From a bacterium (GTDB lineage: Bacteria; Zhuqueibacterota; Zhuqueibacteria; Thermofontimicrobiales; Thermofontimicrobiaceae), in the NCBI GenBank assembly GCA_011046315.1, contig DSAU01000101.1, forward strand, positions 1-12,613: 12,613 nucleotides of DNA, written 5' to 3'. The notes below the pieces were generated by a model, which saw nothing but the letters and a program-made list of their open reading frames with translations, had not been told where the DNA came from and ran no database searches. The position numbers and the translations under genes are program-made. Positions 1-6,131 of this stretch are shown piece after piece (the stretch's first letter is position 1; each line of letters starts with the position of its first letter).

Positions 1-11
1 CCGAATATACT

Positions 12-53
12 ATTGATTTATTAGAGTATAATCAATTTTTTTCAATTTGTCAA
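12..53 (-). promoter_or_regulatory. Sigma-70-type promoter reading left out of the window, with a dyad over the -10
   Basis: On the minus strand, TTGACA (53-48) is followed after exactly 17 nt by TATACT (30-25). This is a perfect -35 and a 5/6 -10 at optimal spacing, predicting a transcription start near position 18. The gene it serves lies beyond the left edge. An inverted repeat, ATTGATT (12-18) and AATCAAT (30-36), brackets the -10 and the predicted start, which is where a repressor operator would sit. The promoter is read directly from the sequence; the operator role is inference. The same dyad could be misread on the plus strand as a weak terminator, because a T-run follows it. Confidence 0.65.
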
Positions 54-99
54 GATTTTTTTAGAAATGTCAGTAATACCTCACTTACGGGTGGACTAA

Positions 100-198
100 T
101 GATGCCATCGCTAAATAATAGAAACTTTATGGGAATTTTAAATTTATAAATATTTAGGAGTTAACGCCCTGATTATAACTAACAAAGCGATGGCATCA
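100..198. repeat. 13-bp perfect inverted repeat with 73-nt spacer
   Basis: TGATGCCATCGCT at 100-112 is perfectly repeated in inverted orientation at 186-198, downstream of the moeA-like gene and upstream of the leftward promoter. Short GACT/AGTC matches lie just outside the arms, offset by a 2-nt bulge. Each arm contains the odd palindrome GATGcCATC. No T-run follows on the minus strand, so it does not look like a standard intrinsic terminator. It could be a pair of operator sites, the ends of a small non-autonomous element, or a long-loop hairpin. Positions 1-222 otherwise hold only the leftward promoter and AT-rich sequence with no convincing coding frame. Confidence 0.5.
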
Positions 199-222
199 GT
201 CTGAGATGGATAATTAATCGGT

Positions 223-1449
223 TCAATCCATTTTCAAAAAGTCGCATTTGTCTTTGATAATGATCAGCTCGACTGATTTACCACGTTTCACAGATTTTAT
301 GTTTTTATCAAGGCTCATCAAGGCGTTACATTTAGCGAATCGAAAAATATCTCCTTTTCCCAAATTCATACAGCGTCGCGCATACAACCGGTTTTTATCA
401 AGATACACGATCGCCGGTTGAAATAAGTGATAGTCAATGCTTTTCCGAATCTTGCTTTCCAGAATTGCGTCGAATTGCTTCCGATAGAGCGATTGGTAGC
501 CCATCATTTTTCGCAACGCCGGCAAAATGATCGTTTCAAAAATCACAAAGACCGAAAACGGATCATCGGGAAGGATAAAAAACAGGGTTCGATCATGTTT
601 GGCGAAAATGAGATGACCGCCGGGCTGAACTGCAACTCGGTTAAAAATAACTTTAACTCCCATTTCACGCAACACTTCCATCAGGATTTGGCGACGATTC
701 ATTTGCAAAGTTCCGGTCATTAAAACAACCTGACAACCAACAGCTTTCGCCAGAGCATCGCCGATCGCTTTTTTGTCAAAGCCGACAGCTCCTAAATATT
801 CCGGCTGCGCGCCCAGCTGAAACAATAAAGCTGACAGCGAGAGACCGTTGGCGTCCCACACCTGGCCTCGTTTTACCTTTTGACCAACTGCGATCAATTC
901 ATCGCCAAGCGATAACACCGCTGCATGCGGCGGCGGATAAATCTTAACGTCAGCAACGCCCACCATTGCCAGCAGACAAATGTCCGCTGCGGTGACATAG
1001 GCGTCAGCGGAGAGAATTTTTTCACCCTCTCTCAATTTCTCCCCGGCAAATACAACATTCTCCCCTTTTTTGACCTTCTTTAAAATGCCCACCCGGCTGC
1101 CGTTCATAACAAGACGAACCGCATCCAATGGAACCACGACGTCGCTACCCCTGGGAATTGACGCCTCAGCCTCAATTTCCATTGACTGACCTCGTTCCAA
1201 TTTTTCAGTGGGGAAACTGCCAGCAGTGACGCGACCGATTATTTCGTGTACGGCTTTCTTATCCCTGGCATCCTCAGAATCAATCGCAAATCCATCCACA
1301 ATAGCTTTGGAGAAAGGCGGCAAATTCATCGGCGACAGAATATCCTCCGCAAGCACGCGATCCATAGCGTCAGTCACCGGCACCTTGATCGGACTTAAAC
1401 GTGTTGACTCAGATTGCACCAATTTAAAAGCATCTTGAAAATCGATCAT
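223..1449 (-). CDS. moeA: MoeA-family protein (molybdopterin molybdotransferase fold) with eroded active-site motifs
   Basis: The predicted protein has 408 residues, the usual MoeA length, and the domain order matches the family. An N-terminal MoeA region carries the VDGFA motif with Asp52 (canonical form MDGYA). A MoCF/MogA-like domain spans about 175-310 and keeps GDEL at 182-185. A C-terminal beta domain covers about 325-405. MoeA normally inserts molybdate into adenylylated molybdopterin. Here the GG-x-S-x-G-D loop reads TGTLQMNRRQ (245-254), the KPGKP motif reads QPGGH (275-279), and LPGNPVS reads LPDDPFS (293-299). Most phosphate- and substrate-contacting residues are therefore changed while the frame is intact. 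The start is ATG at 1449 with GGGGA a few bases upstream. No other molybdenum-cofactor gene is in the window. Family membership is secure; molybdotransferase activity is doubtful. Confidence 0.82.
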   Translation of the reverse strand: MIDFQDAFKLVQSESTRLSPIKVPVTDAMDRVLAEDILSPMNLPPFSKAIVDGFAIDSEDARDKKAVHEIIGRVTAGSFPTEKLERGQSMEIEAEASIPRGSDVVVPLDAVRLVMNGSRVGILKKVKKGENVVFAGEKLREGEKILSADAYVTAADICLLAMVGVADVKIYPPPHAAVLSLGDELIAVGQKVKRGQVWDANGLSLSALLFQLGAQPEYLGAVGFDKKAIGDALAKAVGCQVVLMTGTLQMNRRQILMEVLREMGVKVIFNRVAVQPGGHLIFAKHDRTLFFILPDDPFSVFVIFETIILPALRKMMGYQSLYRKQFDAILESKIRKSIDYHLFQPAIVYLDKNRLYARRCMNLGKGDIFRFAKCNALMSLDKNIKSVKRGKSVELIIIKDKCDFLKMD

Positions 1450-1948
1450 TTTATCAGTCCCCAGAATTGTGATGTAAATTCTTTTTAAGCTGTTTAATTT
1501 ATAAATCTTGCCACCAAGTCACAAATCCCGCCGCGGCGGGAACAAAGTTGTGAAAGAAGCATTCATAAAAAATATTCTGAGTCGATTAATCTCCTTTGCC
1601 TGCCAAGCTTTATATTTTCATTACTTTGTGTGCCTTTGTGTCTTCGAGACTTTGTGGCGTATGAATTTATTCAGGTTAAGCACAGCAGATATCTTGCCAG
1701 ACGTAAATACCTTTTCAACATCCAAATTTAAGCGTAATGAAAACCGATGACCAAGGTCGTCATGGTGTAGTAAACAAATGGCGCCTTAAAAATTAATCGT
1801 CGATATGCAACTGCGCCCGCCTACAAAATATTTTATGCAAAAAGTAAATAGTGCCAAAGCCGGCTTTTAGGTTGGTATATCCATCGCCGCTGAGACTATG
1901 TCTTCAGGGTTTTGCAACCATAAGTTGCTTCGGTAGTGAAAATCCGGT
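1450..1948. other. 499-bp intergenic region between the Mth938-like gene and moeA
   Basis: I find no convincing gene here on either strand; the open frames are short and resemble no family I know. The right-hand part (1660-1948) has small palindromes such as AAAATATTTT (1825-1834) and AAAGCCGGCTTT (1856-1867), but no clear terminator for the upstream operon and no clear promoter for moeA. The left-hand part is mostly the inverted-repeat-bounded element annotated separately. The gap is large compared with the tight gene spacing elsewhere, so it probably separates two transcription units. Confidence 0.6.
1507..1659. repeat. MITE-like non-coding repeat element with imperfect terminal inverted repeats
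   Basis: The left end reads GCCACCAAGTC (1510-1520) and the right end GACTTTGTGGC (1648-1658). These are inverted copies with one mismatch. Just inside the right end the heptamer CTTTGTG occurs at 1624-1630, 1634-1640 and 1650-1656, and related CACAAA/AACAAAG sequence lies inside the left end. There is no protein-coding potential of note. From general familiarity, CTTTGTG/CACAAAG-rich elements of this style recur in many environmental bacterial genomes, but I could not check the copy number here. No target-site duplication is obvious. Confidence 0.55.
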
Positions 1949-2290
1949 TTAGCACGTCAGATGAAAAGCCCCCATCGGTCGATCTGAGATACGCAGCTCG
2001 TTAAAAGTAGTTACTGCGTGTTGAGTTTTTTGAATAATCAGACGAATTTGAAGAGAAATTAAAAAGGATTCCGTTTCCGGAAGTAGTTTCATCATGCCAA
2101 ATTTACCGCTGCCAACAACTACGACAGCGGGGTTGAATCGTTCAACGGCGTTTTTGATGTCAGCCACTGACAATTGGTGGCCACTGTTTCGGCGCCAGTT
2201 ATCTAACACTGTATCGCCGAAAACGATCAGGTCGTTTTGATAGGGGATATCGTTAATTACCATTCTTCCGAAGCTATATTCGGATATCAT
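1949..2290 (-). CDS. Mth938-like domain protein (DUF498/AAMDC type)
   Basis: This 113-residue protein matches the small single-domain Mth938/AAMDC pattern from end to end. It shows an N-terminal YSFGRMVI (5-12), a WRR-x-SGH motif (32-38), the VVVVGSGKFG loop (56-65), an FNEL motif near residue 95 and the family's characteristic C-terminal AFHLTC. The ATG at 2290 overlaps the stop of the upstream SPOR gene as ATGA, implying translational coupling. It is the last gene of the miaB-lapA-lapB-SPOR run. The family's biochemical role is not firmly established; members have been found near envelope and respiratory assembly genes and in animals. No catalytic residues can be assigned from sequence, so a specific function is not proposed. 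Confidence 0.85.
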   Translation of the reverse strand: MISEYSFGRMVINDIPYQNDLIVFGDTVLDNWRRNSGHQLSVADIKNAVERFNPAVVVVGSGKFGMMKLLPETESFLISLQIRLIIQKTQHAVTTFNELRISDRPMGAFHLTC

Positions 2291-3123
2291 TTGTTCACCA
2301 CGTGACAGTTGATAGCGTAGCGTTGATTGATCTGTTCAGCGAGTTGACGGGCATCGTTTCGATTAGCAAACGAGCCTATCTGGACAAGATATATTTTTTT
2401 GCCTTCAATGAATTTGGATTCAATCACAACCGAATATCCTTCTTTGAAAAGCGCCTCCTTGAGACGAATGGCGTTTGATTGATTTGAAAAAGCGCCGACT
2501 TGCACCGCGTACTGCTCTGATGTAGCTACACTGCGGTCGCCGGGCAAATAATCAGACTGATTTTGTTCAAAATCAGATTTTGTAGCTGAGGTTATGTCAG
2601 TGGGTATGCCGGAGAGCGCAGCCAGCTCCTGCTGAGCCAGCGCAAAATAGGGTTCAGCCGGCCGCTGTTTGAGCAGCGCTTTGAATTCTTTTTCAGCCTT
2701 GGAACGATCTTTTTCAGCCAGTGAACATATCGCACAGAGATATTGTACTTTAGAGACTAACTCAGATTTGGGGAAACGGCGCAAAAAATCATTAAACCAT
2801 TGATGGGCTAACTGGTAGGAATCGGTCATGAAAAAAAATTGGCCGATCTTAATCATGGCACTTTCAGCATAAACCGAATTGGGGTATTTTTCAACGATCT
2901 GTTGATAAAGCTCGTTTGCGCGCCTGGCATCTGTTTCCACAAAAGCGCTGAGGAAAATCGGGGCCGGACTATCGGGATATTGGTTTTCAACCTCTGCCAA
3001 TCTTTCGAGAACCTGTTCGCGGCTATTGTCAGCTAACCAATTGACCAGCCTACCCTCGAGGTCCTGCCCCAATAATGCGCTGGCGCAAAAAAATAGCGCT
3101 ATTTGAAAAATTAATTTCCACAT
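2287..3123 (-). CDS. Secreted TPR protein with C-terminal SPOR (peptidoglycan-binding) domain
   Basis: The 278-residue protein begins with a hydrophobic signal-like segment (residues 2-19, starting MWKLIFQIALFF), so it is probably exported to the periplasm. Residues about 35-170 are helical with TPR/CpoB(YbgF)-like spacing, for example around ANELYQQIVEKYPNS and QLAHQWFNDFLRRFP. A polar linker (about 172-203) leads to a SPOR domain at 204-278, with the paired motifs YAVQVGAFSNQ and YLVQIGSFANR. SPOR domains typically bind denuded septal glycan, and the TPRs would recruit a partner. It starts 3 nt after the lapB stop and overlaps the next gene by ATGA. A Cys at position 13 is not in a good lipobox, so a lipoprotein is less likely. 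A division or cell-wall role is inferred from the domains. Confidence 0.85.
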   Translation of the reverse strand: MWKLIFQIALFFCASALLGQDLEGRLVNWLADNSREQVLERLAEVENQYPDSPAPIFLSAFVETDARRANELYQQIVEKYPNSVYAESAMIKIGQFFFMTDSYQLAHQWFNDFLRRFPKSELVSKVQYLCAICSLAEKDRSKAEKEFKALLKQRPAEPYFALAQQELAALSGIPTDITSATKSDFEQNQSDYLPGDRSVATSEQYAVQVGAFSNQSNAIRLKEALFKEGYSVVIESKFIEGKKIYLVQIGSFANRNDARQLAEQINQRYAINCHVVNK

Positions 3124-3126
3124 TTT

Positions 3127-4269
3127 TTAGCTGAGAAATGTATCCCACTGGTGACATTTGGGACAACGCCACAGTGGTATTTTGCTTTCAAATCCGCAGG
3201 CTTTGCAAATAAATTGATCGACCTGCTTTTCAAAAAGGGTATCGATTAATTCTGAGGCGTATTTTAACGCTTCATTGCTTTTGCCAGCCCGTGGTAAAAA
3301 TCTCACCAAATACCGCTTTATTGACAGCGAGTTATTATCCTTTTCCAGCCCGGCATAGCACAGGTCAATCGCCCTATTGAGTTCGCCTTTTCTTTCATAA
3401 ACATCTGCCAGCGCCAACCGAATCGGCTCGTTATCCGGATGCATTTCCAGCAAGCTGCGAAATATGTTTTCGACTTCGCCAAATACGCCTTCGTGAAATA
3501 AAATATCTTTGATGCGATTGAACGCCAGATAGGCGTTTTGTGGCGCTTGAGTAATAAACTTTTTCAATTCTGACAAAGCGTCATTGTAGCGATTTTCCCG
3601 AATATAAGAATCACTCAGATAGAGATATGCCGGCGGACATGAGCTATCCTGCTTGATGGCTTCACGAAATTTCAACCTGCCGTCACGCTCGTGTCCCTCG
3701 CGATTTAGCTGGAGGCCCGCTTCGACTAAATACAGCGCCAGTAGCGATTTATCTTTTTCACCTTTTTCTCTCTGCAAATTCTTTAACGCATCGATGGCTT
3801 TGTCCCACTGTCCCGCTGCTTCATAAAGCTTAAGCCGGATATCCAACACCCAGATTTCTCCTTTTGTCATTGCCACCAGATGATCTGCTGCTTTGATCGC
3901 CCGGTCGAATTTTCCCGCCGATTGATAATCCTTGACCAGACTTTCCAGAATGTCAATTTTTTGACCAGCGCTGAGATTGCGACGAATGATTAAACCGCGA
4001 TGAATTTTAATTGCACGATCGAACATCCCCTGTTCGCGCAAAATATCACCGATCTTCAAATAGGCGTCAATATTGTTTGTGTCATAGCGAACCGATTCTC
4101 TCAACTTTTTGAGGGCTTCAGTTTTTTGGCCCGCTATCAAATAATTCAGCGCAGTGGTGTATTCAAACGAAGCGTCCCGTTTCAATTTTGGTTTCCGGAT
4201 CAGATAAATCACCATCGCCGCTACCGCCAAAATCGCTACGCCGACACCGAAATAAATTGGTGTTGTCAT
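3127..4269 (-). CDS. lapB: LapB (YciM)-type TPR scaffold with C-terminal rubredoxin-like zinc ribbon
   Basis: The 380-residue protein is close to the length of E. coli LapB. It has one N-terminal transmembrane helix (about 4-24) followed by the basic KPKLKR stretch, then TPR repeats filling about 35-345. The C-terminal metal ribbon has Cys355-x2-Cys358 and Cys369-x2-Cys372, with Trp367 and Trp375 in the LWRCPKCHQW segment. This arrangement is the LapB signature rather than a generic TPR protein. In Proteobacteria LapB sits in the inner membrane and works with FtsH to set LpxC levels, and so lipopolysaccharide synthesis. It directly follows the LapA-domain gene (32-bp gap), matching the known lapA-lapB pairing. 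Identity is strong; the LPS-control role in this organism is inferred. Confidence 0.88.
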   Translation of the reverse strand: MTTPIYFGVGVAILAVAAMVIYLIRKPKLKRDASFEYTTALNYLIAGQKTEALKKLRESVRYDTNNIDAYLKIGDILREQGMFDRAIKIHRGLIIRRNLSAGQKIDILESLVKDYQSAGKFDRAIKAADHLVAMTKGEIWVLDIRLKLYEAAGQWDKAIDALKNLQREKGEKDKSLLALYLVEAGLQLNREGHERDGRLKFREAIKQDSSCPPAYLYLSDSYIRENRYNDALSELKKFITQAPQNAYLAFNRIKDILFHEGVFGEVENIFRSLLEMHPDNEPIRLALADVYERKGELNRAIDLCYAGLEKDNNSLSIKRYLVRFLPRAGKSNEALKYASELIDTLFEKQVDQFICKACGFESKIPLWRCPKCHQWDTFLS

Positions 4270-4301
4270 GGAAAAATCCTATCCTATCTTATTGAGTCCA
4301 G

Positions 4302-4631
4302 CTACAAAATTCCAGTTTCCAGATCATCTGCAGAGCCGGTCTCTTCATCAATCGGGATATTCCGCAATTCATCCAGCTCCTTTTTTAGCATCTGGTTTTG
4401 TTTGTGTAATTTTCGATTTTCATTTTTCAGTTGAATTACTTTAAAAACCGAACCAATAAACCAAACGATAATCCCAACCAGAAATGAAAGATACATAACG
4501 ATCCACAACGGTATGGGCAGAGACCGCCATTTAAAAAATTCAACTGTTACCGACTGGTTAGTATTTTGTGTAGCAAACAGTATCAAAAATAACAGCGCAA
4601 GTACCCAAAATATCCATCGAACGATCCACAT
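4302..4631 (-). CDS. lapA: LapA-domain (DUF1049) inner-membrane protein
   Basis: The 109-residue protein has two transmembrane segments (about 3-21 and 42-63) joined by a short loop with the LapA pattern NTNQSVTVEFF...PLW. A charged coiled-coil tail follows (about 66-91) and ends in an acidic stretch. E. coli LapA partners LapB in lipopolysaccharide assembly, and here it lies immediately upstream of lapB. The start is ATG at 4631 (MWIVRWIF), chosen over an in-frame TTG at 4655 because a good GGAGG lies between them, just upstream of the ATG. The gene begins 28 bp after the miaB stop, so it is probably cotranscribed with miaB. Family assignment is good; direct interaction with the neighbouring LapB is inferred. 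Confidence 0.85.
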   Translation of the reverse strand: MWIVRWIFWVLALLFLILFATQNTNQSVTVEFFKWRSLPIPLWIVMYLSFLVGIIVWFIGSVFKVIQLKNENRKLHKQNQMLKKELDELRNIPIDEETGSADDLETGIL

Positions 4632-4635
4632 ATTT

Positions 4636-4640
4636 CCTCC
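4636..4640 (-). promoter_or_regulatory. Shine-Dalgarno of lapA that decides the start
   Basis: GGAGG on the minus strand lies 4 nt before ATG 4631-4629. It is downstream of the alternative TTG at 4655, so it supports the shorter 109-residue LapA. Confidence 0.7.
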
Positions 4641-4659
4641 CGGAATTAATTCCAAGCGA

Positions 4660-5982
4660 TCAATTCTTATTGTGAACTAAACTGCCAAAAAGGGTGTGAC
4701 TTTTGGCGTCAATTATTGTGACATCAACAAAACCGTTTTTGGGCGGCTTTTGACTATTAAAAACAACGATTTTATTGGTTTCGGTACGTCCCATATACTG
4801 ATTGGGTTTTGCTTTTTTGCTTGGACCTTCCACCAGAATGGTCACAGTTTTGCCGATTAAGGCAAGGTTTCGTTTTAAAGTAATTTGATCCTGGATCTTA
4901 TTCAAGTTTTTTAACCGCTCCACCTTTTCAGTTTCGCTGACGGTTTCGGTAAATTTTGTAGCAGCGGTGCCCTCCCGCGGAGAATATTTAAAAATGAAAC
5001 TACCATCAAACTCAACATTTTTGACCAAGTCAACCGTATTCTGATAATCGTGTTCATTCTCGCCGGGGAATCCCACAATAATATCAGTGTATAACCCCAC
5101 ATCCGAAATCTGTTCGCGAATAGTTTGAACCAGTTCAAGATAGTGACGCCGGCTGTAATTGCGGTTCATCTGTTTTAATATTTTATCGGACCCCGACTGA
5201 ACCGGCAAATGAATATGTTTGCATATTATGGGATGTTCAGCGATTGCTTTTATCAACTTTATTGACAAATCTTTCGGGTGAGATGTGGCAAACCGAACGC
5301 GCTCGATGCCATCCACATCGGCGACTTTGCGGATTAAATCCGCAAAATCTGCACCACCGTCCTGATAAGAGTTTACATTCTGTCCCAACAAAATGATCTC
5401 ACGATAATTTAATGCCGCCAGTTTTTTAACTTCATTAATGATATCACTGATTCGGCGACTTCGTTCCCGCCCGCGGACATAAGGGACAATGCAATACGAG
5501 CAAAAATTATTGCACCCTCTCATAACCGCTACCCAGGCGCTGACCCCGTCGCTGTGTGCAGGAAACAACTCGCCATAAACTTCGTAATTGTCGACATCAG
5601 CAAGGCTCAGACTGCCATCGGAACCGTTTCGGCCGAGTTTCGAAAGAATCTCCGGGAGCGCCCGATAGTTATCAGGCCCGACAGTAAAATTTACAAACGG
5701 CTTGCGCTCGGAAATGGTTTCCTTTAACCGGACCGCCATACAACCCAACACACCGATAATCAGTTCGGGACGCTGGCTTTTTAAAGCCCGCAACGCATCC
5801 AACCTGCCAAAAACACGAGTCTCCGCATGCTCACGAACGCTGCAAGTGTTGATCAATATCAGATCCGATTCAGCAGCTTCGTGCGTTTCCTCATAACCGC
5901 TTGATTTTAAGATTCCGGCCACCAGTTCGGAATCGTATTTGTTCATCTGGCAGCCGTAGGTTTCGAAATAAACTTTTTTCAT
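4660..5982 (-). CDS. miaB: tRNA (N6-isopentenyladenosine-37-C2) methylthiotransferase MiaB
   Basis: MiaB is a radical-SAM enzyme that converts i6A37 to ms2i6A37 in tRNAs reading U-starting codons. The 440-residue length is typical. The N-terminal methylthiotransferase domain supplies cluster ligands Cys11 (ETYGCQMN), Cys47 (INTCSV) and Cys81 (VLGCMA). The radical-SAM motif is Cys157-x3-Cys161-x2-Cys164 (GCNNFCSYC) followed by VPYVRGRERSR, which is typical of MiaB. A TRAM domain ends the protein (about 375-438). The start is ATG at 5982, about 17 nt after the predicted transcription start of a strong promoter. It opens the run that continues into lapA. The YGCQMN form and the RGRERSR segment separate it from MtaB and RimO. 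Confidence 0.95.
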   Translation of the reverse strand: MKKVYFETYGCQMNKYDSELVAGILKSSGYEETHEAAESDLILINTCSVREHAETRVFGRLDALRALKSQRPELIIGVLGCMAVRLKETISERKPFVNFTVGPDNYRALPEILSKLGRNGSDGSLSLADVDNYEVYGELFPAHSDGVSAWVAVMRGCNNFCSYCIVPYVRGRERSRRISDIINEVKKLAALNYREIILLGQNVNSYQDGGADFADLIRKVADVDGIERVRFATSHPKDLSIKLIKAIAEHPIICKHIHLPVQSGSDKILKQMNRNYSRRHYLELVQTIREQISDVGLYTDIIVGFPGENEHDYQNTVDLVKNVEFDGSFIFKYSPREGTAATKFTETVSETEKVERLKNLNKIQDQITLKRNLALIGKTVTILVEGPSKKAKPNQYMGRTETNKIVVFNSQKPPKNGFVDVTIIDAKSHTLFGSLVHNKN

Positions 5983-6005
5983 CCCATTTGTTCCGTTGAG
6001 AAATA

Positions 6006-6034
6006 ATAATACAAATTATTTGCTAAAATGTCAA
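6006..6034 (-). promoter_or_regulatory. Sigma-70-type promoter for the miaB-lapAB operon
   Basis: On the minus strand, TTGACA (6034-6029) is followed after exactly 17 nt by TATTAT (6011-6006). This is a perfect -35 and a 5/6 -10 at optimal spacing. The predicted start near 5999 leaves a leader of about 17 nt before the miaB ATG. A 15-nt palindrome, ATCAATT-T-AATTGAT (6053-6067), sits upstream of the -35 at about -55 to -68, where an activator could bind; that role is inference. The remainder of the 149-bp gap (5983-6131) shows no gene. Confidence 0.75.
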
Positions 6035-6131
6035 TATATTTATTTTGACAGCATCAATTTAATTGATTGCCGGTTTAAAATACAAGCTATTGGTTGCACC
6101 GGAAACCGCCTTTTTATGTTCATAAAATGCC

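Noticed and set aside
12..42. Weak plus-strand terminator (7-bp AT stem and T-run)
   Set aside because: The stem has a single G-C pair, and the same bases are better explained as a dyad over the -10 of the leftward promoter.
1508..1750. 80-codon plus-strand open frame
   Set aside because: It lies across the repeat element with no recognisable protein features or convincing ribosome-binding site.
6071..6115. Hairpin CGGTTT/AAACCG followed by a T-run after mtaB
   Set aside because: The T-run is on the plus-strand side, where there is no gene to terminate. On the minus strand no T-run follows, and the stem is only 6 bp with a long loop.
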